Source: Flavobacteriaceae bacterium (GTDB taxonomy: Bacteria; Bacteroidota; Bacteroidia; Flavobacteriales; Flavobacteriaceae). Taken from it: DNA of 64,000 nucleotides. Below, in pieces: positions 37,317-48,440 of the stretch. Numbering within the stretch: position 1 is the stretch's first letter; every line of letters starts with the position of its first letter. The notes under the pieces were generated by a model. It searched no databases and was not told the DNA's origin. It saw nothing but the letters and a program-made list of their open reading frames with translations. Made by a program: the position numbers and the translations under genes. The stretch spans positions 1-64,000 of the forward strand of contig JASBUG010000044.1 of assembly GCA_030148025.1 (NCBI GenBank). Reading direction: 5' to 3'.

Positions 37317-38338
37317 TAGAACAGGCCTCCTTGTGTCCCTCCTTTTATTCTACCTAAATGTTTATAGGCTTGCTCTGTAACTTCACGTCCTCTTGGAGTA
37401 CGCATTATGAATCCTTGTTGAATTAAAAAAGGTTCATACACTTCTTCAATAGTTTCGGCACTTTCACTTACTGCTGTAGCCAAAGTAGTGATACCAACTG
37501 GACCGCCTTTAAACTTATCGATGATGGTGGTTAATATTTTATTATCCATTTCATCTAGACCATGAGCATCTACATTTAGTGCTTTTAAACTGAATTTTGC
37601 AATCTCGATATCAATGTTTCCATTACCCTTTATTTGAGCGAAATCACGAACACGTCGTAAAAGTGCGTTTGCTATTCTTGGGGTACCTCTACTTCTTCCT
37701 GCAATTTCAATAGCTGCTTCCATAGAGATTGGCACATTTAAAATCCCTGCACTTCTTTGAACAATGGTTGATAGTAATTCGGTATCATAATATTGAAGCC
37801 GACTACTAATACCGAAACGCGCACGCATTGGTGCAGTTAATAGGCCTGAGCGCGTTGTAGCACCAACTAAGGTAAATGGATTTAAGTTGATTTGGACTGT
37901 TCTAGCATTTGGCCCAGTTTCAATCATGATATCTATCTTGAAATCTTCCATAGCCGAATACAAATACTCTTCTACAATAGGACTTAATCGATGTATTTCA
38001 TCAATAAATAGTACGTCTCTATCATCAAGATTAGTAAGTAATCCTGCTAAATCTCCTGGTTTATCTAATACAGGTCCAGATGTTACCTTAATACCAACAC
38101 CTAACTCATTTGATAAAATATGCGCTAAGGTTGTTTTACCTAATCCTGGAGGACCGTGAAACAACGTATGATCTAAAGCATCACCTCGCATATTTGAAGC
38201 TTCAACAAAAACCTTAAGATTTTCTAATACCTGATCTTGTCCTGTAAAATCATGAAATGACAAAGGCCTTAAGGCTTTTTCAATATCACGTTCTTCAGAT
38301 GAAAAGTTATCGCTTGTTGGGTCCAGGTTTTCGTTCAT
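37316..38338 (-). CDS. ruvB: Holliday junction branch migration helicase RuvB
   Basis: The 340-residue AAA+ ATPase has Walker [10 protein letters not shown], Walker [11 protein letters not shown], sensor region [10 protein letters not shown], arginine finger region MRARFGIS, and a C-terminal winged helix ([16 protein letters not shown]). It drives branch migration together with RuvA. It heads an operon with P450, PPOX-fold lipoprotein and queG. A -7 box ends only 4 bases before its ATG. Confidence 0.97.
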   Translation of the reverse strand: MNENLDPTSDNFSSEERDIEKALRPLSFHDFTGQDQVLENLKVFVEASNMRGDALDHTLFHGPPGLGKTTLAHILSNELGVGIKVTSGPVLDKPGDLAGLLTNLDDRDVLFIDEIHRLSPIVEEYLYSAMEDFKIDIMIETGPNARTVQINLNPFTLVGATTRSGLLTAPMRARFGISSRLQYYDTELLSTIVQRSAGILNVPISMEAAIEIAGRSRGTPRIANALLRRVRDFAQIKGNGNIDIEIAKFSLKALNVDAHGLDEMDNKILTTIIDKFKGGPVGITTLATAVSESAETIEEVYEPFLIQQGFIMRTPRGREVTEQAYKHLGRIKGGTQGGLF

Positions 38339-38342
38339 ACAT

Positions 38343-38350
38343 CAAATATA
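38343..38350 (-). promoter_or_regulatory. -7 box directly before ruvB
   Basis: TATATTTG on the minus strand ends 4 bases before the ATG at 38338, immediately behind the terminator of the oxidase operon. If used, the ruvB mRNA would be leaderless or nearly so. No -33 TTG is visible; that space is taken by the terminator stem. Confidence 0.4.
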
Positions 38351-38354
38351 ATTA

Positions 38355-38382
38355 AAAAGCCTCTCTAAAAAGAGAGGCTTTA
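38355..38382 (-). terminator. Terminator of the actA-ctaD operon
   Basis: The 11-base arms AAAGCCTCTCT and AGAGAGGCTTT enclose a 4-base loop and run into T residues. It lies about 25 bases after the ctaD stop. Confidence 0.88.
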
Positions 38383-38407
38383 AATATATTATATAACTAT
38401 TTTAAAT

Positions 38408-40198
<1,791 letters not shown>

Positions 40199-40235
40199 AA
40201 TCTATATAAGTTTTATTCTTTTTGTTAAGTTATAA

Positions 40236-41306
40236 TTAATTTTGAACTAATGAATTCTTGAAGATCTTCTGTTCTTTTAACCAAGCTTCATAATCTTCTT
40301 GAGATTCAACAATAATTTTCATTTGCATGTTGTAATGTGACTTTCCACAAATTTTATTACAAATTAAAACATAATCAAATTCGTAACGCTCTAATGGCTC
40401 TTCACCTTTAGCAACAAGCTCTTTGCTCTTTTCAGTTCTTATTCTATTAATGTTGGCTACCTTATCTGCCATCTCTGGTGTTTGTCTCATTTCAGCAGTT
40501 GTAACTGTAGGTGTAAACCCAAACTGAGTGATCATACCAGGAACACAGTTCATTTGTGCTCTAAAGTGTGGCATATAAGCAGAGTGTAATACATCTTGCG
40601 AACGCATCTTAAACAATACTGGCTTCCCAACAGGTAAATGTAATTCGGTTGTTATGATATCGTCTTGTGCATTAGGGTCAGATTCATCCAATCCTAAGAT
40701 ATTTGCTTTATCAAGATCGATCAGTCTTACATTGGCTTTACCTAAAGTATTATCTGCACCACCATATCTTGCTTTCCAGTTAAATTGCTGTGCATATAAC
40801 TCAATTACTAACGGATCATCATCTTCATTTACATTCATGATCTCAGACCATGTAAATAAACCATAAATAATTAATCCAGCTAATGTAATAACAGGAATGA
40901 TAGTCCAGATGAATTCTAATTTATCGTTATCAGCATAGAAAAATGCTTTTTTACCTTTTTCTCCTTTATACTTAAAGGCGAAGTAGTGCAGTAAAAACTG
41001 AGTAATAGTTTGAACAATAAAAATAATAACCAAAGAAATGATCATTAAGTTGTCAATTTGTGGTCCATGCTCTGATGCAGAGTTAGACAACAAAGGTAAA
41101 TCACCCCATTTTACAACACATACAATAGTGATAACGTAAATGAAGGCTAAAAACCCTAACATTAAATATCCATTAACTCTATTATCCTTGTCATTGGCAA
41201 TTTGAGAATTCTCATTATTAGCATTTGCTAAATCAAAGATCTTTACCATTTGCCAAATGGCAATTGTAATAAATACTAAAACTATAATTGTTAATAAAGC
41301 AGTCAT
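40236..41306 (-). CDS. ctaC: Cytochrome c oxidase subunit II
   Basis: The 356-residue protein has three N-terminal membrane helices, one more than usual, and a periplasmic CuA domain. The CuA ligands appear as HSAYMPHFR and CNKICGKSHYNM. There is no C-terminal CxxCH, so this is an aa3 rather than a caa3 enzyme. It accepts electrons from cytochrome c, probably from the ActE or ActA heme domains. It lies 37 bases before ctaD and 27 bases after actF. Confidence 0.96.
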   Translation of the reverse strand: MTALLTIIVLVFITIAIWQMVKIFDLANANNENSQIANDKDNRVNGYLMLGFLAFIYVITIVCVVKWGDLPLLSNSASEHGPQIDNLMIISLVIIFIVQTITQFLLHYFAFKYKGEKGKKAFFYADNDKLEFIWTIIPVITLAGLIIYGLFTWSEIMNVNEDDDPLVIELYAQQFNWKARYGGADNTLGKANVRLIDLDKANILGLDESDPNAQDDIITTELHLPVGKPVLFKMRSQDVLHSAYMPHFRAQMNCVPGMITQFGFTPTVTTAEMRQTPEMADKVANINRIRTEKSKELVAKGEEPLERYEFDYVLICNKICGKSHYNMQMKIIVESQEDYEAWLKEQKIFKNSLVQN

Positions 41307-41333
41307 TGTTATTCTTCGTCTTTATTTTAAAAA

Positions 41334-42680
41334 TTAATAATGGAAATGTTCACTTTCCTTAATAAATGGATTTCCTTTTGCCAATAATGGTGCCTTAGAT
41401 AATGCGTGGAATACCACTAACATAAATAATCCTAAGAAAAAGAATATCGCTCCAAATTCAGCCATTCCAAAGCCCCATCTGTCACCTACTGTTGCAGGCA
41501 TGATCATATTGTATACATCTATATAGTGTCCTACCAAAATAGCAATACCTGCCATTACAATAAACCAAGGAATACGTTTATAATCACTATTCATTAATAC
41601 TAAGAATGGGAATATAAAGTTCAATGCAAGCATTCCAAAGAATGGTAGTTTATAATCTTCTATTCTTGTTACAAAGTATGTTACCTCTTCTGGTATATCA
41701 GCATACCAAATCAACATAAATTGTGAGAACCATAAGTATGTCCAGAAAATACTAATAGCGAACATAAACTTAGCAAGATCATGCATGTGACTATCGTTAA
41801 CAAATTCCATTAAGCCTTTAGATTTTAGGTATAATGTAATTAAAGCAATAACTGTAATACCACTTACAAACATACTTGCAAATACATACCATCCAAATAA
41901 TGTAGAGAACCAGTGAGGATCAACACTCATGATCCAGTCCCAAGACATCATTGATTCTGTATAAATATAGAATACTAAGAATCCTGCTGCCCATCTAAAT
42001 GATTTTTTAAAGTTTCTGTTATCTTCAGCTGTATCTTGAGCTAAAGAAAATTTTCTAGAAATGTATCTATAGAAGCTCCATCCTGCTAAGAAGATCAAAC
42101 CACGGATAAAGAATCCTGTTTTATTTAACCATCCTGATTTTCCAGCTACTAAAGCATCAAATTTGTCACTAGTAGGATCAGTCATTTCAGGGTTCATCCA
42201 AACAAAAATATGATCTCCTGCAAACATAGCTACAGCTAATACTAATAACCCACCAGGTAATACGTAATACGTTATTGCTTCCATTACCCTAAACAATACT
42301 GGAGACCATCCAGCTTGCGATGCATATTGAATTCCGTAAAATGCTAATACACCTAAGGCAATCATGAAGAAAAAGAAGGCCGCCACATACAATGCAGCAT
42401 ATGGTCTATTATGAATTTGATGCTTCACATGCTCTGCATGCTCATCACCATGGTCGTCTGCAGCAACATCATGAGATGTGTCTCCATGTGCATCGGTTGT
42501 TGTTGCAGCATGACTTGTTGCTTCACCGTGACCTCCACCATGTGAAGATTCTTCAGCCAACATCGTTTTTACTTCCTCTACAGTTACATGTGAAGACATA
42601 TAACTTGTCATCCATAATCCTGCTCCTACGATAACTAGGATAAGAGAAACTATTTTTAATCTATTTGAAAACGTATACAT
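41334..42680 (-). CDS. actF: Alternative complex III subunit ActF (NrfD-like)
   Basis: The 448-residue protein has about ten membrane helices and the ActF pattern (ITYYVLPGGLLVLAVAMFAGDHIFVWM, SMMSWDWIMSVDPHWFSTLFGWYVFAS). It is one of two quinol-side membrane subunits. Residues 31-90 form a periplasmic or loop segment rich in histidine, with 11 His. It lies 25 bases after actE and before ctaC, in the order known for this operon. Confidence 0.93.
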   Translation of the reverse strand: MYTFSNRLKIVSLILVIVGAGLWMTSYMSSHVTVEEVKTMLAEESSHGGGHGEATSHAATTTDAHGDTSHDVAADDHGDEHAEHVKHQIHNRPYAALYVAAFFFFMIALGVLAFYGIQYASQAGWSPVLFRVMEAITYYVLPGGLLVLAVAMFAGDHIFVWMNPEMTDPTSDKFDALVAGKSGWLNKTGFFIRGLIFLAGWSFYRYISRKFSLAQDTAEDNRNFKKSFRWAAGFLVFYIYTESMMSWDWIMSVDPHWFSTLFGWYVFASMFVSGITVIALITLYLKSKGLMEFVNDSHMHDLAKFMFAISIFWTYLWFSQFMLIWYADIPEEVTYFVTRIEDYKLPFFGMLALNFIFPFLVLMNSDYKRIPWFIVMAGIAILVGHYIDVYNMIMPATVGDRWGFGMAEFGAIFFFLGLFMLVVFHALSKAPLLAKGNPFIKESEHFHY

Positions 42681-42705
42681 ATCGATATATAACTTTATCT
42701 AAATC

Positions 42706-43263
42706 TTATTTTGTTAAATCTGCTTTTAATCTTAGCACATATGCTACTACCTGCCAACGCTCTTCTTCATTCAATTGGTTTGCATATGACCCCATAGCAT
42801 TCTTTCCGTAATAAATAGTGTGGTAAATACCACCTTCTTTAATATCTCGACCAGCATCGTCATAGCTAGGTATTCCTAAAATCTTTTCGCGCTTTACTAA
42901 ATTTCCTTGTCCATTCCCTTTATTACCATGGCAAATACCACAATAAATATCATACAGCTCTTTTCCTCTTGCAAAATCTACTTGTGCAGAGTCTAACGGA
43001 CTTACTAATTCTAATTTAGCACGCTCAAACTCTTCGTTAGAACTTCCATAATCGAATAATGAATATCCCCTTGCAATAGTTCCTTCTACTGGTAACATTG
43101 CTGACTGCTCTCCTGGAAAGATCTCGTAAGCTCCATAAGTTTCATAGCTTGGAGATTCATACATGTTTGGAAAGAACTGATAGTTTGGTCTTGAGTCTTT
43201 TTTACAAGACGCTACAGAACTTACCATTACCACTAATACTAATATTTTAACTAAGCCTTTCAT
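42706..43263 (-). CDS. actE: Alternative complex III subunit ActE, monoheme cytochrome c lipoprotein
   Basis: The 185-residue protein is a lipoprotein (lipobox VASC) with one c-type heme site, CGICHGNKGNGQGNL, and a C-terminal methionine region (YYGKNAMGSYANQLNEEERWQVVAYV). The N-terminal part PNMYESPSYETYG is typical of ActE. It is likely the exit heme towards the oxidase CuA. It starts 1 base after actD. Confidence 0.94.
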   Translation of the reverse strand: MKGLVKILVLVVMVSSVASCKKDSRPNYQFFPNMYESPSYETYGAYEIFPGEQSAMLPVEGTIARGYSLFDYGSSNEEFERAKLELVSPLDSAQVDFARGKELYDIYCGICHGNKGNGQGNLVKREKILGIPSYDDAGRDIKEGGIYHTIYYGKNAMGSYANQLNEEERWQVVAYVLRLKADLTK

Positions 43264-43264
43264 A

Positions 43265-43798
43265 CTAATGTGCTTCTTTATCTACAATATTAATTTCAAC
43301 TGCTCCTGTTTCTGCAAGAAGCGTTTCTAATTCATTTTCGTTTCCATGAACTGGGATCTCCATTAAAAAGTGATCATCTGTTGTTCTAGGATCTGGGTTC
43401 TCAGCTTTTTTAAATGGCCACATTCTACTACGTAAGTAAAACGTAATTACCATTAAGTGTGCCGCAAAGAATACTGTTAGCTCAAACATAATTGGCACAA
43501 AAGCTGGCATATTCTCGATGTAGCTAAAACTTGGTTTACCACCAATGTTTTGTGGCCAATCTTCAATCATAATGTAATTCATCATTACAATTGCCACAGT
43601 TAAACCAACACATCCGTACATAAATGCTGTAATTGCAATTCTTGTAGGCGCTAATCCCATTGCCTTATCTAGCCCGTGAACTGGAAAAGGTGTATAAATT
43701 TCTTCTATATGATGTTTTGCAGCTTTAACTTTCTTAACAGCCGACATTAATACATCATCATCTGTATAAATAGCGTGAATTACTTTTGAAGACTCCAT
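43265..43798 (-). CDS. actD: Alternative complex III subunit ActD (DUF3341)
   Basis: The 177-residue protein has an N-terminal cytoplasmic domain (VIHAIYTDDDVLMSAVKKVK, IEEIYTPFPVHGLDKAMG) and two membrane helices, the DUF3341/ActD pattern. It is a structural subunit without cofactors. It lies 8 bases after actC. Confidence 0.94.
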   Translation of the reverse strand: MESSKVIHAIYTDDDVLMSAVKKVKAAKHHIEEIYTPFPVHGLDKAMGLAPTRIAITAFMYGCVGLTVAIVMMNYIMIEDWPQNIGGKPSFSYIENMPAFVPIMFELTVFFAAHLMVITFYLRSRMWPFKKAENPDPRTTDDHFLMEIPVHGNENELETLLAETGAVEINIVDKEAH

Positions 43799-43806
43799 AT
43801 GCTATC

Positions 43807-45258
43807 TTAGTTTTTTGAATTTTTAGATTTATCTCCAGACGTTCTTTCATCAGCTCCTGTACCTACAAGACTGTTTCCAGCTTCTCTAATCTTTTTATAA
43901 CGCTCTCCTGAAGATTTTAAAATCGTTTTTACCTCTGCCTGTGCAATTACCGGGAATGTTCTAGAGTACAATAAGAATAATACAAAGAAGAATCCAATTG
44001 TACCGATAAAAATTCCAATATCAACAAACGTTGGTGAGAACATAGACCAAGACGATGGTAAGTAATCACGGTGTAACGATGTTACAATAATTACAAAACG
44101 CTCGAACCACATTCCTATGTTTACTACAATAGAGATAAAGAACGAGAACATAATACTAGTTCTTAATTTCTTGAACCACATGAACTGTGGTGAGAATACG
44201 TTACAGGTCATCATTGCCCAATATGCCCAAGCATAAGGTCCTGTTGCTCTGTTTAAGAACGCATACTGCTCATACTCTACTCCAGAATACCATGCTATAA
44301 ATAACTCGGTAATATATGCCACACCTACGATAGAACCAGTAATCATGATTACAATGTTCATTAACTCGATGTGCTGTACTGTAATATAATCTTCAAGGTT
44401 ACACACTTTTCTCATAATAATAAGAAGCGTGTTTACCATTGCAAATCCTGAGAAGATCGCTCCAGCAACGAAATAAGGAGGGAATATAGTTGTATGCCAT
44501 CCTGGAATTACCGATGTTGCGAAGTCAAACGATACAATGGTATGTACAGAAAGTACTAATGGTGTTGCTAAACCTGCAAGTACCAATGATACTTCTTCAA
44601 AACGTTGCCAATCTTTAGCACGACCTGACCAACCGAAAGATAACAACGAATAAATCTTCTTTTGGAAAGGCTTCACAGCTCTATCACGAATCATTGCGAA
44701 ATCAGGCAATAATCCTGTCCACCAGAATACTAACGATACCGATAGGTATGTAGAGATCGCAAATACATCCCAAAGTAGTGGTGAGTTAAAGTTAACCCAT
44801 AAAGAACCGAATTGGTTTGGAATAGGTAATACCCAATAACCTAACCATGGACGACCCATGTGAATAATTGGGAACAAACCTGCCTGAACTACCGAGAAGA
44901 TAGTCATGGCTTCTGCCGAACGGTTAATTGCCATTCTCCATTTTTGACGGAAAAGTAAAAGTACAGCAGAAATTAGTGTTCCTGCGTGACCAATACCTAC
45001 CCACCATACGAAGTTGGTAATATCCCAAGCCCATCCTACGGTTTTGTTTAATCCCCAAGTACCAATACCTGTTGATATTGTATAAATGATACATCCTAAT
45101 CCCCAAAGGAAAGCTACTAGTGAAATAGAGAAAACTATCCACCATTGTTTATTGGCTTTTCCTTCTACAGGTCTTGCTACATCTACAGTAACATCGTGAT
45201 ACGATTTTTCGCCTGTAACTAAAGGTCTTCTAATAGGTGCTTCGTAATGAGACGCCAT
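43807..45258 (-). CDS. actC: Alternative complex III subunit ActC (NrfD/PsrC family)
   Basis: The 483-residue protein has about ten membrane helices with the ActC signatures WAWDITNFVWWVGIGHAGTLISAVL and WHTTIFPPYFVAGAIFSG. Family members hold the quinol oxidation site and possibly a proton path next to the ActB Fe-S subunit. It starts 33 bases after actB. Confidence 0.96.
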   Translation of the reverse strand: MASHYEAPIRRPLVTGEKSYHDVTVDVARPVEGKANKQWWIVFSISLVAFLWGLGCIIYTISTGIGTWGLNKTVGWAWDITNFVWWVGIGHAGTLISAVLLLFRQKWRMAINRSAEAMTIFSVVQAGLFPIIHMGRPWLGYWVLPIPNQFGSLWVNFNSPLLWDVFAISTYLSVSLVFWWTGLLPDFAMIRDRAVKPFQKKIYSLLSFGWSGRAKDWQRFEEVSLVLAGLATPLVLSVHTIVSFDFATSVIPGWHTTIFPPYFVAGAIFSGFAMVNTLLIIMRKVCNLEDYITVQHIELMNIVIMITGSIVGVAYITELFIAWYSGVEYEQYAFLNRATGPYAWAYWAMMTCNVFSPQFMWFKKLRTSIMFSFFISIVVNIGMWFERFVIIVTSLHRDYLPSSWSMFSPTFVDIGIFIGTIGFFFVLFLLYSRTFPVIAQAEVKTILKSSGERYKKIREAGNSLVGTGADERTSGDKSKNSKN

Positions 45259-45291
45259 AATCCTTTTATAATTGTTTCTTAATTAATTTAT

Positions 45292-48200
45292 TTATGCTTC
45301 GTTTGTATTTCTTACTTTCACTTGGTATACCACGTTTGGTTTTGTACCTACATGCTCAAGTAAGTGATACGCTCTTTTATCATCTTTAAGTGCTGCAATG
45401 TCACTCTTCTTATCGTTGATATCTCCAAACACCATAGCTCCACTACTACAAGCTGCAGAACATGCTGTTTTAAACTCGTTTGGTTTTACTTCTCTACCAT
45501 CACGCTTAGCATCAAGAACTGTTTTCTGTGTCATTTGAATACACATAGAACATTTCTCCATCACACCACGAGATCTTACTGTAACATCTGGGTTAATTAC
45601 CATACGACCTAAATCATCATTCATATAGTAATCGAACTCATCATTATCGTTATATAAGAACCAGTTGAAACGACGTACTTTATAAGGACAGTTGTTTGCA
45701 CAATAACGTGTACCTACACAACGGTTATACGCCATATGGTTTTGACCTTGACGACCGTGAGATGTAGCAGCTACTGGACATACAGTCTCACAAGGTGCGT
45801 GATTACAGTGCTGACACATAATTGGCTGGAAGGCTACTTGAGGATTGGCTGATGGGCTTTCCATTTCACCAAAACTACTTAATGAGCTTCCTAGTCCTTT
45901 AATATTATCTTTCTTCTCGTTATCACCTTCAAATGATTCTTCAGAAGAGTAGTATCTATCTATACGTAACCAGTGCATATCACGGCTACGACGTATTTCT
46001 TCTTTACCTACTACAGGTACGTTATTTTCAGCATGACAAGCAATCACACAAGCACCACATCCTGTACACGCGTTTAAGTCTATAGATAAGTTAAAGTGAT
46101 GCCCTATTGAGCGATCAAACTCATCCCAAAGATCTACAGAAGGATCTGTAACAGGTGTCATTTTGTGATCTAAGGCAACCATTGGCATAGGGTTCCATTC
46201 TTTAGCATCTTTAGTATTAAAGATCTCTAAAGATGTCTCCTTAATAATATCACCACGTCCCATTAAGGTATTGTGCAATTGCACAGAAGCAAATTCATGT
46301 CTTCCTTCTGCAACCTCAATTGTTACATCCTGAACATTATTAAAGTTAGCATATAATGGATATGCATTTACACCAGTTTGCATTTCAGATTTTAATCCTA
46401 ATGTTCTACCGTAACCAAACGAAAGTCCCACTGTTCCTTTTGCCTGACCTGGTTGAATTATAACAGGAGCTGTAACTGTAACACCGTTAGCAGTAATATT
46501 AGCATATTTACCATTTAAACCTCCTGTTGCATCGTGACTACTTGTTACAAAGAAGTTACTTGCTTCAAGAGCTAATCCTAATTCTTGAGCATCTGCTTCA
46601 GAGATTGTTAAATAGTTATCCCATGTAATTCTTGATAACGGATCTGGGAACTCTTGTAGCCAAGGATTATTTGCTTGTTGCCCATCACCCATTCCTGTTT
46701 TAGAGTATATTGTTAACTCAAATCCATTAGATGATGCAGAAGCCAACGCTCTTGCTGCAGCACTTGCATCTATAGCAGTTCCTACCTCTTCAGTATCGGC
46801 TGTATCTTCAACAGCAGCACCTGCACCAACAAACACACCATCGTGTAAGGCTTGATTCCAAGAACCACCATTTAAAATATTTGTATTCCAGTTATCTTTT
46901 ATATAATCATGATACGTTGATGAATTACCATTCCACATCAATAATGCTTCCTGAAATTGTTTTGTATCAAATAAAGGACGAATTGCAGGCTGTGCCAATG
47001 CATAATGTCCTTTTTTCATTTCTACATCACCCCAAGCTTCTAAATAGTGAGGTGCTGCAGCGATATATTGTACTAATGAAGATGTTTCATCTTCTTTCAT
47101 TGAAAATGCAACCGATAAGTCAACATTTGCCAAACCAGCTTCAAAATCTGCTGCGTTTGGTAATGTATACATTGGGTTGACACCGCTCATAATTAAAGCT
47201 CCAACAGTTCCTGCATTCATGTCAGCAACTAATTTAGCTACTGCTTTATCATCACCTTGTCTTGTTTTAATAGGAGTAGATGGGTCGAACGCTTTACTTG
47301 CTAAAGCTTCGTTAATAGCAAACACTACTGTTTGTGCATTTACATCTTGTATACCAGAAACTAATACAGCATTACTCCCCGCTTTTAAAAGCTCTGAAGC
47401 AGCGCCATTAACAGCTTCTTCTATATGTGCTGGTAAGCTTCCAGAAACAGATGCACCTGTTACCTTACCGTAAATTTTAGCCAATGCAACTTTCTGCTCA
47501 CTAGGAGTTAACGGCACACGCTTATCTGCATTTGCACCTGTTAAACTCATGTTAGACTCAAACTGAATATGGCGAGACATTTTTCCATGGTCTGGAATAC
47601 GTCCTTTAGCATATGCAGTGTCAAATCCGCCTCCTTGCCAGTCGCCCAAGAAATCGGCACCAACAGAAACGATAGTGCTAGCTTTTGAGAAATCGTAGTT
47701 AGCTAAACCACGCTCTCCATATGTGTTTTGGTAAGCTTCTACAGCAGCAGACTCAGATATTGCATCGTATACTACATGACGAACATTACCATATTTTTCT
47801 TTAAACTCAGAAATTAATTTTGACGTTGAAGGACTTGCAAATGTTTGTGTTAACAATACAATTTCTTTTCCAGCATTTTTCAATGCATTTAATTGTGCTG
47901 TTGTATCTTCTTCAAACTCTACCCACGAACTATCTTCACCATTTTTAATTGGCCAACCAACTCTCAAGCTATCATAAAGATCTAACACCGAAGCATTCAC
48001 TCTGGCATTAGCACTTCCATTTGTAGTCGCTAAGTCGTTGTTCTCAATTTTTATTGGTCGCCCTTCACGTGTCTTTACTAAGATACTTGCAAAATCATGT
48101 CCGTTTGCAATCGCTGTTGCATAATAGTTTGCAACACCAGGAATAATTTGATCTGGTTGCACTACGTAAGGAATCGCTTTCTTAACTGGACCTTCACAAG

Positions 48201-48411
48201 CAGCTAAAGATGCTGCAGCTGTACTAAACCCAACGTATTTTAAGAAATCACGACGTGTAGTTGAAGATGTTTCAAGAGTATCTTTATCTCCTAAAAATTC
48301 ATCCACAGGAATCTCCTGCACAAATTCTTTGTGCTTTAGCGCCTCAACCATAGAGCCATTGTCTTGATTTAGCTCCTCAACACTTTTCCAGTATTTCTTG
48401 TTTGATGACAT
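45292..48411 (-). CDS. actB: Alternative complex III subunit ActB (molybdopterin-like plus Fe-S domain)
   Basis: The 1039-residue protein has a Tat-like signal (TTRRDFLKYVGFSTAAASLAAC) near residue 50, a molybdopterin-oxidoreductase-like domain at about 60-750, and a ferredoxin-like domain with four cysteine clusters: CTGCGACVIACHAENN, CQHCNHAPCETVCPV, CVGTRYCANNCPY, and CSMCIQMTQ with later cysteines in TACSAACSSGAM. ActB passes electrons from the quinol site to the ActA hemes; the large domain of studied ActB proteins lacks a molybdenum cofactor. The -AAC end of the signal might also be lipidated. Confidence 0.96.
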   Translation of the reverse strand: MSSNKKYWKSVEELNQDNGSMVEALKHKEFVQEIPVDEFLGDKDTLETSSTTRRDFLKYVGFSTAAASLAACEGPVKKAIPYVVQPDQIIPGVANYYATAIANGHDFASILVKTREGRPIKIENNDLATTNGSANARVNASVLDLYDSLRVGWPIKNGEDSSWVEFEEDTTAQLNALKNAGKEIVLLTQTFASPSTSKLISEFKEKYGNVRHVVYDAISESAAVEAYQNTYGERGLANYDFSKASTIVSVGADFLGDWQGGGFDTAYAKGRIPDHGKMSRHIQFESNMSLTGANADKRVPLTPSEQKVALAKIYGKVTGASVSGSLPAHIEEAVNGAASELLKAGSNAVLVSGIQDVNAQTVVFAINEALASKAFDPSTPIKTRQGDDKAVAKLVADMNAGTVGALIMSGVNPMYTLPNAADFEAGLANVDLSVAFSMKEDETSSLVQYIAAAPHYLEAWGDVEMKKGHYALAQPAIRPLFDTKQFQEALLMWNGNSSTYHDYIKDNWNTNILNGGSWNQALHDGVFVGAGAAVEDTADTEEVGTAIDASAAARALASASSNGFELTIYSKTGMGDGQQANNPWLQEFPDPLSRITWDNYLTISEADAQELGLALEASNFFVTSSHDATGGLNGKYANITANGVTVTAPVIIQPGQAKGTVGLSFGYGRTLGLKSEMQTGVNAYPLYANFNNVQDVTIEVAEGRHEFASVQLHNTLMGRGDIIKETSLEIFNTKDAKEWNPMPMVALDHKMTPVTDPSVDLWDEFDRSIGHHFNLSIDLNACTGCGACVIACHAENNVPVVGKEEIRRSRDMHWLRIDRYYSSEESFEGDNEKKDNIKGLGSSLSSFGEMESPSANPQVAFQPIMCQHCNHAPCETVCPVAATSHGRQGQNHMAYNRCVGTRYCANNCPYKVRRFNWFLYNDNDEFDYYMNDDLGRMVINPDVTVRSRGVMEKCSMCIQMTQKTVLDAKRDGREVKPNEFKTACSAACSSGAMVFGDINDKKSDIAALKDDKRAYHLLEHVGTKPNVVYQVKVRNTNEA

Positions 48412-48440
48412 ATTATAATTGAATTAACTTCTTTAATATT

